From Spirogloea muscicola (lineage: Eukaryota; Streptophyta; Zygnematophyceae; Spirogloeales; Spirogloeaceae), in assembly GCA_009602725.1 (NCBI GenBank), contig WELB01000029.1, forward strand, positions 470,055-517,452: a DNA stretch of 47,398 nucleotides, given 5' to 3'. The notes beneath the pieces were generated by a model. The model saw only the letters and a list, made by a program, of their open reading frames with translations. It did not search any database and was not told the DNA's origin. Numbering within the stretch: position 1 is the first letter of the stretch; the number at the start of each line of letters is the position of its first letter. Below are positions 21,847-32,124 of this stretch, in pieces. The position numbers and the translations under genes were made by a program.

Positions 21847-24800
21847 CTGGTGGACCAGCTCGGCCGGCGCGGTGCATCGGAACTTTGCGGAGTTGCTGAG
21901 GATGTCCATGGCGCTGCCGCCGCTGCGTGCGACCAGGTCGATGCTGGCCAGCGTCGCCAGCTGCATGAGGGCGTCCGCAGGCAGCGGCGCTCCTGGCGGC
22001 AGCAAGGGCATGCAGCTGCCCCCGTTGGCGCAGACTTCGTCGTCTGGGTCCAACATGCACCTCAGGATCGCTAGCAGGCGCCTCAGGGGGAATGCTGCAG
22101 GGCCGCGCAGCCGTGCCTCCTGAAGCTCAAACTCCTGCTGGTCTTCCGCAGACCCACCACTCCTCCTGCCGAATTTGTGCAACACGGCGACAGTCGGCGC
22201 AAGCTCCAGTGGCAGGTGAGGCTACTTACGCTGTGGCGTTTCGAAGTTGGCAACTCTTTTGAGAATGCTGAAGCATGCAGATACGTTTCCACCTACCTCC
22301 GGCGTCGCTTTTTCTTTGCCAAGCCCCCTTTGTGGTTCCCGAAGAAGTCGGCATCTGTCGTGGCAGGGTTGCGTGATGCGACGTACGCCGCCATGAGCAG
22401 GAACTTGCTCCACATGGGCAGCTCAAACTCCAAAGCCGCCTGCTTGCTGCAACAAAGCGGGCACATGTGCAAACACTGAGCGGCCGTGCCAGGAATGAGC
22501 ACGGATCTTCCACCGCCCTTGCGTCACTGCACCGCCTGCCGGCGAGCTGCTCACTGTGCGCACCTGCTGTCTGCGATCGTGACTGCACAAGCACAGGACT
22601 TGCCGTCAGCCATTGGCAAACTCCAGAGGCAGGTGCATGTCGAGGGAGCTCTGCAGCAACAGGGAAGCAGTGGCTAATTTGGTGTCTGAAGTGCTGGCTG
22701 GTTTGGTGCTTGCCAGCATGGGAGAGTGCCGGCCTAATGTGGCGCTTGACGAGCGCATAGAGCTTGGCGCGGCCACCTTCGTCTGGCAGAACGCGCCCCT
22801 GCCAAGGCCAGGTGCATCATCTTGTTACCTCGGCTGCCTTCCGGTCCCAGTGGTATACTGAGCACAGTGTAGCATGAAGTGAGTGAGGAGCAAGGAATGA
22901 AGGAGGGGGACCTCTGTCACCGGGCGGGTGTACTCCGCAAAGAGAGGCTCAAGGGCCTCGCCAAGCTCCGACACACCGCGGCATGCTCGGCTGAAGGGCT
23001 GCAGTGTCGCCCTGCCAGGACATTGCCGAGCAGCACTAAGCTTTGGTGAGCTAGCATGTCGCGTAGCCTGCCTGGTGGAGGTGAGGTGTCTGCCAGCTAC
23101 TGGCTATGGGACTAAGCCACGCCCCACAAGAACCCTCGCTGCGCTGCAGACAATCCCTGTGTCAATGGCTGCAGCAGTTGACAGGCACCAGGACTCAATC
23201 ATGCTGTGCAGAGCAACCCAAAGTGCGACTAGATGTCGGACGCAAGGAGCAGGGCGCCACAACATGGAGAGGACTAACTTGAGGAAGGCAGAGTAAAGGG
23301 CGGAGCCAGGGTGGCGTGCTTGCAGGATGCGGCACAGGTCGTTGTCGGTGTAGTCAGGAAAGTGGACAGCCAGCGGCTCCTGGGCGCCCGTCCCACTCCT
23401 GTTGCACTCATCGGCGCCAAATATGGCGCGGCGGGGTGATCTGGCAGCGGCATCGGGGGTTTAGCCGACACCTCGGTAGGCTATCATCAGGACAGCAGTG
23501 CAGCGGTGCTGCTCACCAGAAGCCATCCCAGCCGACAGAGCTGATGAGGATGATGCTGAGGTTTGGCAGCCCTGCAGGTAACGAGGAGCCGAGCACCAGC
23601 ACCTATCAGTGGCTGAAGCCAATCCAAATCTGAACCTTATTCTCTTACTAAACAAGCCAAAATGACCCAAAGTCCTAACCACAGTCTTTGATTGCTTCAG
23701 GCTGCAGCGGCACCACACTGCCAACGCAGTAGTGTCCAAGGTGATGGGTGCAACCGAGGTGCAGATGCTGTCAGATTCTACCTGAGCTACGGCGTAAATT
23801 ACTACTGTATGATCACTACGAGCAGTAGGGTCTCAGATTCAGGGTTTGCAGTGAGGGTGGTGGAGGTGCACCTGTGAGCTCAGGTAGCTTGAGGAGGGCA
23901 GGAAGCAGCGAGGCGCCTCCGCTGTGGTCCATGCTCCGCAGCAGCTCCGCGTTGTCAAAGATGAGGTAGACAGCTGGCGGCGGCCGGCCCAGCGGCTCCA
24001 GCGGCTCTGCCCTCTCGCGCTCCCAGCGGGCGGTCGCGCGCGCGGCGGCGTCGGGGAGGAGCCGCACGAAGTCGGCGACGCGCTCGCAGCGCGTGGCAGC
24101 CGCATAGTGGCCCGCTGAGCGCCGCTCGTGGCCCAGCAGCTGGTCCAGCGCCGCCTCGAACAAGGCGCGCGGCGAGCCGTGGCACGACCGGCAGCCCACG
24201 AAGGCTGCTGGCCGACCCAGCAGCGCCAGGGCTTCCTGCACCACGCTCGTCTTGCCGGTCTCTGCGTGCAGCCACCGGCTGCCACCGTCAGTTCAGCGTG
24301 GCCAGGTGCCGCAGCTGATGCTCTGTGATTGAGACCAGTGGTCAGGCCGCACTCACCGGCACCACCATAGATGAGGATTGGCGGCACGGCGTCGCGCTCG
24401 CCTCCAAGGAGGCCTGTCTTGCAAACGTACAAGCGGTGGATGTCACGGTGGTGCTGACTGGCTGGCAGCCATTGACAGCCCCGAGAACGCCGGCGGAGAG
24501 CGAGGAGCACCCACCGAGGAAGTCGTGTATCTGTTGCCGGCGGCCGGGAAAGTGGTGCTCTAGCGTCAAGCGGACCTCTGCTGCTGATATCCGCGGTGGT
24601 CTTGGCGGCGACGGCGGCGTTGGCGGCAGCAGCGCTGGCAGCGGCTCCTTCGGCAGGGCTCCGCGGGCCTGACTGCGTAGAAGCCGTGCTTCAAGCCGGC
24701 AACGGGCTCCACTGCCAGTACTCGGCATTGATGGCGATGCTTCCGCATCGCCCCGTTCCTTCGGCCGCGGAGGTGGGGGCGGCGACGGAGAGGCCGTCGG

Positions 24801-25139
24801 TAGCATCCGTCGACCTCGGCGATCAGCGCCGCGCCGAGCAGGTCCGCTCGGCGAAGTTGGCGCGGTGGGTGTGCTTGCATTGTGTGGGGCAGCGGATGAC
24901 GGCCTTGTGGGCGATGGCGAAGTTGGCGGCGAACCGGCATCGTTGCCAAGGCCAGTGCCAGCTGCAGCAGGCCTGTCGGCAGAAGGCGCCGTCGGCAGCC
25001 GCCCGGCAGGCGGCTTCAGGCGCGTGCGCAGGAGCTGGTCGAGCTCACGAGCTCGCCGCTTCCGCTGGGGGCTCATGAGAGCCTGCACCACTGCGTCCTC
25101 AGCTCGCGTAGCCTCTTGTGGCACGCCGGCCTCCGCCAT
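21847..25139 (-). CDS. ORC5: Origin recognition complex subunit 5 (AAA+ family)
   Basis: ATP-binding subunit of the complex that marks replication origins. Exons: 24515-25139, 24357-24413, 23872-24261, 23517-23571, 23279-23398, 22921-22990, 22714-22798, 22297-22446, 21847-22165. The Walker A motif is split by an intron and reads IYGGAETGKTSVVQEAL after splicing. The Walker B region is AVYLIFDNAELL. Family blocks LSIILISSVGWDGFW, EPLAVHFPDYTDNDLCRIL, ELPMWSKFLLMAAYVASRNP and FPLRRLLAILRCM follow in order. Phase agrees except between 22714 and 22446, where a small exon is probably missing. Exon 22714-22798 ends at a GC donor. About 190 residues ahead of the AAA+ fold are Pro/Ser/Arg-rich and contain SPQRKRR; animal and plant ORC5 normally start almost directly at the fold. 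The C-terminus beyond 21847 is uncertain; unspliced, the frame stops at 21760. Confidence 0.88.
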
Positions 25140-25508
25140 CCAAGCCAGGCGCCAGCAGCGGCCTTCCCCTCGCCGTCTTTCTTGTGGCTGGCAGAGGTGG
25201 GGGCTTGCTGAGTCAAACGGACCAGCATGAGAGTTGGGGCTTGCGAAGAAGGACGGGCTGCAGCAAAGCTGCGCGGCCAGAACAAGGCGGGCTCCGGATT
25301 GCCAGTGGTTGTGAGGAGCAGGGCAGAGAGGAATGGACAGAAGTTGGGCAAGTGGTGCCAGTCAAGAGGGGACGCCCACTCGAGGTAGTCAGGAGGGTTC
25401 TTGAGAGGCTTGCAGCTAGAGGAGGACGAGGAGAGGCCATGAGGGGTGCGGGGAGAGGGAAGGTGGGCGGAGAGGTGGGGTTCGAGGGCGGAGGTGGGTT
25501 GGAAAGGG
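25140..25508. other. ORC5 upstream region
   Basis: 5' flank of ORC5 up to the microsatellite. Purine-rich on the plus strand towards the GA tract. No gene or clear promoter motif seen. Confidence 0.4.
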
Positions 25509-25509
25509 N

Positions 25510-25766
<257 letters not shown>

Positions 25767-25879
25767 GGGGGTGGGGGAGCTACCGGAGAGCTCGGACCGG
25801 GGGAGCTCCCGCCACGCTGGCGCTTTCGCGCCAAAAGGGGACCCGCTGGAGCCCGCCACGGTGGCGCCAAAAGGCTGGC

Positions 25880-26110
25880 CAGTAGGGCTTCTCGCCTTTC
25901 AGAAGACCTGTCTCGAAGAAGGGCTCTCTGACCTGAGGCTGCTTAGCACAAGTACAAGGACCACCCGGCGGGTGATACCTTTTACCCCCTGGCCATGGAC
26001 ATTCATGGGTGTTACGGGGGTCGGTGGTCCTCGTTGGGGATAGTTTACCGGCAGCTAGTCTGTCGGATGTGAGGCTCCTCACTCGTAACTACTAAGTGGT
26101 CCATCCTCCC
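25880..26110. other. Start of the main repeat block
   Basis: GC-rich piece sharing GGATGTGAGGCTCCTCACTC, then GTAACTACTAAGTGGTCCAT, with the reverse complement at 28420-28475; a related stretch occurs at 31150-31205. An 8-base inverted pair, AGGACCAC at about 25955 and GTGGTCCT at about 26022, encloses the middle. No coding content recognised. Confidence 0.55.
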
Positions 26111-26111
26111 C

Positions 26112-26245
26112 CGTTCTGCCATAGCCTCTCAAGGCCCCGCAGTCGCTGCTTAGCTCGTAGTTTGGCCCCTTCGAACCTTGTCAATTCTTTTCGGGCTGGC
26201 TTCTCACAGCCCTTGCCCCCGTTGGGAGAGCCACTTCTCCTCGTT
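26112..26245 (+). repeat. Mosaic repeat, module B
   Basis: Near-complete copy, from GCCATAGCCTCTCAAGGCCC to GTTGGGAGAGCCACTTCTCC. Very close to the copy at 2440-2575, 23.7 kb away. Confidence 0.85.
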
Positions 26246-26319
26246 ACTTTCGCTGCTGGCATCTCAAGCTGACCAGCGGCGCCGGGAACAGGGTGCAGCC
26301 CTTCCCGGTGGCTCGGTGC

Positions 26320-26505
26320 CTTTGGGTCTTGTGTCCTGCTACCGTATGCGTTTGTCTATGTCGCTACAGCGTTCCCAAGCGCTTGCTTTGCATCGCCGCG
26401 CTGGTCGCGCCCTTGCAGCAGCCTCTGGCTTGCGCAACGGGGTTGCTCTTCCTCCCCTCAGCTCATCTGACTTCCTACTGCTGACACGGGGTTACTAAGA
26501 GCGCC
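26320..26505 (+). repeat. Mosaic repeat, module F
   Basis: Plus-strand counterpart of the F segments at 12220 and 31195: ACCGTATGCGTTTGTCTATG, GCAGCAGCCTCTGGC, ending GACACGGGGTTACTAAGAGC. The outer end TTACTAAG is the terminal motif with one change. The phrase GCTCATCTGACTTCCTACTG plus this terminus recurs at about 26900-26945. Confidence 0.7.
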
Positions 26506-26589
26506 CTGGCTGTCTTGCCTGTGGCTCCGTCATGAACACCTGTATGCATCTGGCTGGCTTTCACAGCCGCTCTTTTAATATTAGCAGGG

Positions 26590-26865
26590 GTTACTGAGTG
26601 CTTCGTAGCTGCTTCGTTTCTTTTGGTGCTTGTTGTTCTTCGTACTTCCCCTGGCCCCTTCTCGTCCTTTGTTCATTCTTTCCTGGGCTGGCTTTTTCCG
26701 GCCCCTATCCTCAATGGGCGAGCCCTTCTCCCTTTCAGAAGAGCTCCTTCCCTTGCTTTTACTGAGAGTCCGCTTGCTGCTGTCTCAGTCCTTGGCACTC
26801 CGGCTCCTTCAGATCTTGTCCGTTCCTTTGGGCTGGCCAGCCACCAGTTAATCTGGCTGCCTTGG
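26590..26865 (+). repeat. Mosaic repeat, C then D modules
   Basis: Module C at about 26600-26735 (GGTGCTTGTTGTTC, CCTGGCCCCTTCTCGTC, GGGCTGGCTTTTTCCGGCCC). Module D follows at 26760-26865, matching 2754-2862. Confidence 0.78.
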
Positions 26866-27054
26866 TTCTTTCTTTTTCCTTCTTTTGGCTCTTCCTCCTC
26901 TCAGCTCATCTGACTTCCTACTGCTGACACGGGGGTACTAAGAGCGCCCTGTCTGCCTAGCCTGCGGCGCGCCGCTAATATAGTCATGAACACACTCTGT
27001 ATGCACCTGGCTGGCTTTTACAGCCGCTCTCTTAGCGTCAGCAGCCGCATTCTA

Positions 27055-28200
27055 TAATCTTCTGGGCTGGCCAATCACAGCCATCGCCCTCTACTGGAAG
27101 AGTCTCTCTTTCCTCCACTCTTGGTCGTGATAGGCGAGACTTAGCGACTGGCAGGCAGACCTCCAAGCCTAGGACCCACGCACGACCTGCATACTCAAGA
27201 CTCACGAATATCAGTTCTCGAAGTGGTGGAGCGGACCGCCTGCACTGAGCAGGCTACTTTGATTGCTGTCGGTGGTCCGGGACGTATGAGGTGCCAAAGA
27301 CAGCAGTCTGCCGTAATGGAATTGCATTTGGCACCAAAGCGATGGAAATTTTGTCATCAGACAGCACAGCTTTGTGCACCATAACTCAAGCACCGACCCA
27401 ATCTTTACAGAAGTAAATTGCGTCATGCGAGGTTTGCCAATAACGCATTGCAATGAAGCTCATATTCCTGGCAACAACAGCCCTGAACAGGGCCATCCTT
27501 CTCAATCTGCTTTTTAGCTTGCAGCTAGTCGTTTAAAAAGAGCCGTTCCTGCTGGTTGGAAGGCAAATATTAGATTTCGCTCGTGCCAAAGAAGATCTAG
27601 GCGTGTTCAGGTCAGCTGGAGTCTATATTTGCTAAGCTTCATCGAAGGCTTACATTTAACGACTCTGAGGCTTCACTCCATCTTTGATTGTTCAGCGCTG
27701 GTCGTGTCAAGGTCACGCCTGCAAACACCTTTGCAGGCCCATACTTGATGCTAGGGATTTGTCATCTCATGCTGAAGGAGTCAATCGCTGCAGGCCGCTT
27801 GGCTGCTACCTCTGGCTTTCACCGTGGTGATGTTTTCCGGCTGCTGCCTAGGGATAGTCGTTGAGCACCCATTTGTAGTAGCCACTTCAACAGCTTAGCG
27901 CTTGCCGGCCCCTCCGGACCTTGTTTCTCTTTTCTGCGGTGGCTTTTAACAGTCATTGCCCCTTTCTTTTTCTGAAACCCCTTCCAACTTCTTCCAGGAA
28001 GTACTGTCTAATTTTGAAGAAATGGACAAGGTCCAGAGGGGCCGGGAAGGGCAACGTGATAATCCTCTCAAGCGGCTACAATATGGGTTCTCAATGAGAA
28101 AGAAAGCTTTTTCACAAAGGGGGTGATGGCGATCAATCATCTCTAGCAAAGGCGCCCAGCTCAGAAGTCGACTCTTTCAATTGTCCCCTGACTTTTGAAG
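27055..28200. other. Low-copy stretch inside the repeat block
   Basis: Starts with a degenerate hairpin core (GGGCTGGCCAATCACAGCC at about 27062). The next kilobase is AT-richer with no recognisable gene; the reverse frame 27211-27453 has no family motif. Near 27995-28200 short FGPL-type pieces such as GGACAAGGTCCA recur, linking it to the modules. Confidence 0.45.
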
Positions 28201-28261
28201 CTATTAGAAAAAGTAGGAAGTGATTGCTCTTCCAAATGGGTGAGGCTTGTGAAAGGCTAGC

Positions 28262-28475
28262 ACGGGAAGTATGGACAAGGTCCAAAGAAGAAGTGGCTCT
28301 CCCAAAGGGGGCAAGGGCTGTGAGAAGCCAGCCCGAAAAGAATTGACAAGGTTCGAAGGGGCCAAACTACGAGCTAAGCAGCGACTGCGGGGCCTGAAGA
28401 GGCTATGGCAGAGCGGGGGAGGATGGACCACTTAGTAGTTACGAGTGAGGAGCCTCACATCCGACAGACTAGCTG
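28262..28475 (-). repeat. Mosaic repeat, module B on the reverse strand plus shared end
   Basis: Reverse copy of B: GAAGTGGCTCTCCCAAAGGG, GGGCTGTGAGAAGCCAGCCC, then AAGGTTCGAAGGGGCCAAAC and a stretch with GGCCTGAAGAGGCTATGGCA. The outer end (28420-28475) is the reverse complement of 26050-26110, so this copy and the one at 26112 form a large inverted pair. Confidence 0.85.
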
Positions 28476-28724
28476 CCGGTAAACTGCCGGTCCAAAGGGG
28501 CCGGAATGATCTGATACGGCTATGCAAGTACCACAAAGGATGGTCGCTTATCCTCAAATTGGGAAAGAGACAGGGCGCGCCCAGCTGGATGGGCCGTCTC
28601 GCTGCAGAGGTCCATAGCCCGCGCGCTGCACCTGCGTGCCGGACGAGCCCTCGCTGCTGCCTCTGGCCCTGGCTATGGGACCCGCTTCCAGGAGCCAAGT
28701 TTCCCTGACTCAGGCTGTTTAGCA

Positions 28725-29160
28725 GGGGTTACTGAGAGTTTCGTAGCTGCTAGTTACTTATTGTGCTTGTTTTCTTAGTGCTTCCCCCTGCCCCTTCTCG
28801 CTCTTTGGTCATTCTTTTTTGGGCTGGCCTTTTCCAGCCCCTATCCTCTATGGGCCCCTCCGTTTGGCCCCTTCGAACCTTTGTCAATTCTTTTCGGGCT
28901 GGCTTTTCCACAGCCCTTGCCCCCATGGGGAGAGGCACTTCTCTATGGGCGAGCCCTTTCTTCTTAGCTCGTAGTCTGGCCCCTTCGAGCCTTGTCAATT
29001 CTTTTCGGGCTGGCTTCTCACAGCCCTTGCCCCCATTGGGAGAGCCACTTCTTTCTTCTTTGGCCTGCGTGGCCTTCGGATATTTTCCATTCTTTCCTGG
29101 GCTGGCTTTGCTAGCCCCTCTTTTTCTATGGGCGAGCAATTTCTTTCTTCTGGCTCTGGC
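28725..29160 (+). repeat. Mosaic repeat array: C, B, B, hairpin core
   Basis: Plus-strand series. C at about 28735-28850 starts after GGGGTTACTGAGAG. B copies lie at about 28862-28945 (with small insertions) and 28965-29057. A further hairpin, GGGCTGGCTTTGCTAGCCCC, lies at about 29100, with TCTATGGGCGAGC after it. This is the densest part of the family and the clearest example of modules joined in new orders. Confidence 0.85.
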
Positions 29161-29189
29161 CAGGGGATGGACAAGGTCGAATGGAGCCG

Positions 29190-29465
29190 GAGCCGGAGGG
29201 GGGATGGGCATGACAGGAGGTTTTTGCCGCGAACTGTGTAGCCCGCCTTCAGGAACACGCCATGCGTGGTCCCACAAGAGGTCGTGGGAGCCGGTCCGCT
29301 CCACCTCCGTGCGGACAGCGGAGCATGTGGGCAGCTCCGCAGCGTCGGCGTGGCTGGCGGGCTCCGTTTGCCGCTGCTCCGCGCGACCCGCGACCATTCT
29401 GACAGTCCGCTCTTGCGATGCGCGCGCCCGATCTGACGGCGTGATCCGCACTGCACGGCGCCGAC
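29190..29465 (-). other. GC-rich, bacterial-looking coding fragment between repeat modules
   Basis: Unlike the flanking modules, this piece has strong third-position GC and an open reverse frame with ordinary protein composition, including SQERTVRMVAGRAEQRQTEP, CSAVRTEVERTGSHDLLWDH and AWRVPEGG. I do not recognise the family. There is no start, and the frame runs into the repeats on both sides. The plus strand is open too, as GC-rich DNA allows. Its origin (bacterial insertion, captured host exon, or contaminant read in the assembly) cannot be told by eye. Confidence 0.4.
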
Positions 29466-29467
29466 AG

Positions 29468-29812
29468 AAGTGCGCGCCCATAGAGAAGAGGGGCTGGCAA
29501 AGCCAGCCCAAAAAAGAATTGACAATGTCCAAAGCCAAAGAAAGAGGAGCCGGGAAAAGGACTACACTACACAACACTGCAGAACACAGAAACGATGCAG
29601 AGGGAAGCTCAGTACCCACGAGTGAGCAACATCAGGTCTGAGTAGCTCGCTGCAGGGAAAGAGGCAATCCGCCGAGACCCAGAGGCGGCGGCCATAGCAC
29701 GGCCTGCTCGCGTGTGGACGGCGTGGGGCAAGGGAGCGTTGAAGCGATACGGCCAGGCGCATGCGGAAGACTTGTGCGAGCGAACCGGCGGCGTTGAAGC
29801 CGGGCATCGCCC
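29468..29812 (-). repeat. Mosaic repeat, module A (near full length)
   Basis: Reverse copy of the element at 3000-3335 with few changes: hairpin GGGGCTGGCAAAGCCAGCCC at about 29490, GCTCAGTACCCACGAGTGAG at about 29609, and a GGCCATAGCACGGCCTGCTC stretch in the GC half, which continues to AGCGAACCGGCGGCGTTGAA at about 29777. Confidence 0.9.
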
Positions 29813-29879
29813 CTGGCCGACAGAGGGCTCATAGCCAGAGGCTGCGGCGGCCAAAGCGCGACACTCTGAAAGGCCAGCC

Positions 29880-30000
29880 CAGTCGAACGAACGAGGTCCA
29901 ATGGGGACGAGGGCTGTGAACAGCCAGCCCGAAAACTTTGACGAAGCCCAAAGCGGCCGGAAACTGCTGAGCACGTACTATGTAAGATAATCACTTTCAG
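29880..30000 (-). repeat. Mosaic repeat, partial module B
   Basis: AATGGGGACGAGGGCTGTGA, ACAGCCAGCCCGAAAA, then a divergent end. Followed by TCAGTAACG at about 29998, a variant of the terminal motif. Confidence 0.7.
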
Positions 30001-30029
30001 TAACGTCTACTTTGATGTGTAGCCGCAAG

Positions 30030-30180
30030 TCGGCGGGCGAGTGGCGCTTGGCCAGGTGGGCTTGCGGCCGGCCGAGCGCCCGGCAGCCGCGGGCCGGCTG
30101 CCGGCGTGTCGGCCGCGGNCGGCGGCGGGGCCTGGGGGGCCGGCGGGAAGGGCGGGCGCCGGCCGGCACCGGCCCTCGCC
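30030..30180. other. Very GC-rich CGGCCGG tract with an N
   Basis: About 150 bases of GGCCGG-type sequence with a single N at 30119. No coding content recognised. Probably a local assembly join. Confidence 0.5.
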
Positions 30181-30197
30181 TGCATCATCCTCCCCCG

Positions 30198-30385
30198 TTC
30201 TGACATAAGCATCTTCAGGCCCCTTCGTAGCTGCTTAGCGTTTTAGGCCCCCCCGTCATCTGGCCCCTTCGAACCTTTGTCAACTCTTTTCGGGCTGGCT
30301 TTTCACAGCCCTTGACCCCGTTGGGAGTGCCACTTTCTCTCCTTTCCCAGCCCTTGCCCCCATTGGGAGAAGCCACTTCTTCTAA
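30198..30385 (+). repeat. Mosaic repeat, module B with a duplicated tail
   Basis: Full B copy (30198-30335), then a second copy of only the end: CCCAGCCCTTGCCCCCATTG, GGAGAAGCCACTTCTTC. A break inside the module followed by rejoining would produce this. Confidence 0.8.
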
Positions 30386-30389
30386 GTCC

Positions 30390-30720
30390 AGCTGAGCGCG
30401 GACGGCCAGCCCCATACTCGACGCGCCGACCTAACCGCCATCCCGCCCGGCGGCGGTCCCCGCATCATCGCCGATGTGGTGACAACTGACTGCGTCGACC
30501 GACTCCGCCAATCCCACCAGGTCGGCGTCGATGCAGGGCACGCGGTCGGCCTGGCGGCCCGGGGCAAAGAGCGAAAACACGCCGATCACCCGGTTGGTGA
30601 TGAATTCGCGGCCCTGGCGATAGATCTTCACGGGGCTTTCGGCAGCCGCTGGCTGGACCTCCTCCAGCGGCTTGCCCGTCAGGCCATTATTGACCGGCGG
30701 CCGGGTCTGCCAGGGGCGGC
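30390..30720 (-). other. Second GC-rich, bacterial-looking fragment
   Basis: The reverse frame contains VKIYRQGREFITNRVIGVFS, then LFAPGRQADRVPCIDADLVG and LAESVDAVSCHHIGDD, ending at a stop near 30431. It is ordinary protein composition, intron-free, with strong GC bias at third positions, and it lies directly between a B module and an A module. I cannot name the family. It resembles proteobacterial coding DNA more than the host exons. Neither end looks like a natural gene boundary. Confidence 0.4.
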
Positions 30721-30721
30721 T

Positions 30722-31050
30722 TCAACGCCGCCGGTTCACTCGCCCGCCCAGGTCTTCCGAATGCGCCTGACGGTATCGTTTCAACGCTCCCTTGCCTACG
30801 CCGTCCACACGCGAGCAGGCCGTGCTATGGCCGCCGCCTCTGGGTCTCGGCGCAGTGCCTCATTCCCTGCAGCGAGCTACTCAGACTTGATGTTGCTCAC
30901 TCGCGGGTACTGAGCTTCCCTCTGCATCGTCTTGTGCTTTGTAATGTAGTCCATTTCCGACTCCTCTTTCTTTGGCTTTGGACATTGTCCATTCTGTTTG
31001 GGCTGGCTTTGCCAGCCCCTCTTCTCTATGGGCGAGCACTTTCTTCTCCC
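30722..31050 (+). repeat. Mosaic repeat, module A (near full length)
   Basis: Third near-complete A module: CGCCGCCGGTTCACTCGC, CCACACGCGAGCAGGCCGTG, CTCACTCGCGGGTACTGAGC at about 30897, hairpin GGGCTGGCTTTGCCAGCCCC at about 31001. Confidence 0.9.
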
Positions 31051-31205
31051 AATGTGGGCAAGGGCTGTGAAAAGCCAGCCCGAAAAGAATTGACAAAGGT
31101 TCGAAGGGGCCAAATGACGGAGGGGCTTAAAGCGCTATGTTAGAAGGGGTGGAGGATGGACCACTCAGTAACGACGAGTGAGGAGCCTCAAATCCGACAT
31201 ACTAG
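31050..31205 (-). repeat. Mosaic repeat, module B on the reverse strand
   Basis: CCCAATGTGGGCAAGGGCTG, AAAAGCCAGCCCGAAAAGAA, AAGGTTCGAAGGGGCCAAAT, ending CACTCAGTAACGACGAGTGA at about 31168 and GAGGAGCCTCAAATCCGACA at about 31180. Confidence 0.85.
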
Positions 31206-31580
31206 CTGCCGGAAAAACAACCCCTTGGCGATAGCCAGAGGCTGCAGCGAGAGCACGACCAGCACGCAGATGCAAGGCGTGTGTCATGGATCGCTGAAGG
31301 GAGACTGATAAACGCATGCGATAGACCTGGGCCCACGAGCTCGAGGCGTTTGAAGTCAGCCGGCTCACCTCGCCTGCGGGACACAGCGCGCCGTGCAAAG
31401 CTTGGCCAACAGGTCGAGCCACTGGGACCCAAGAGCCCCATGTACATCCACGGGGACCTTGTCACCCTGGATGTACACCCTTGCCCCCCTTGGACCTTGT
31501 CAAATCTTTTCGGGCTGGCTTTCACAGCCAGCCACTCTTCTCTATGGGCGAGCACTTTCTTCTTGCCCCCTTGGGGAGTG
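31205..31580. repeat. Mosaic repeat, module F and hairpin cores
   Basis: Module F on the reverse strand (about 31215-31330, GCCAGAGGCTGCAGCGAGAG). After unrelated sequence, a plus-strand core follows near 31490-31560 (CCTTGGACCTTGTCAAATC, GGGCTGGCTTTCACAGCC, CTATGGGCGAGCACTTTCTT) that fuses pieces of B and A. Confidence 0.75.
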
Positions 31581-31706
31581 CCACTTCTCTTTAGCTAATT
31601 TTGCAAGAAACTGGACTGCAATGTCAACATGGGCGTTTAGCTCAGGGCTCACATTGCCTGCAGCTGGCAGCAAACTGCTGCTTATGCTGATTATGCTGTT
31701 TAGGTG

Positions 31707-31726
31707 ACACCCCGTTCACGGGGTGT
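31707..31726. other. Perfect short hairpin
   Basis: ACACCCCGTTCACGGGGTGT: 8-base arms with a 4-base loop, in otherwise unremarkable sequence just outside the repeat block. Too short and isolated to name. The gene-free sequence continues to 32124. Confidence 0.6.
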
Positions 31727-32124
31727 GATCTGAAGGGGTCATCTCCCCCATGCTTCCAGACGAGAGATCAGGATGCCCAATAATGCACAACATGGAATCT
31801 TGCTAATGATGAGGCTGACAACTGCAAATACTACAGGGGCTCTTGGGTCGCCAAGAGAAATCAGTCAGCAATGCCATTAGCAATGTGCCCGTTGGCCACA
31901 CGTCCGTAAATACAAGGTCAATTATGTTGCAAATGTCTATAGATAGACAGCAATTAATTACTTTAAAATGGAGAACCAGGTATGCTTGTCTACCTCCAAG
32001 ATCATACATCTACGACTTCAGACAAATGTCAAGGATGAGCAGATGCCCAGCTAACATGCAACCTCAAATTGCTCTGAGGTCTACCATGACCGTTTGGTCA
32101 GGCAACGGTCAGCATCCAGTGGCC

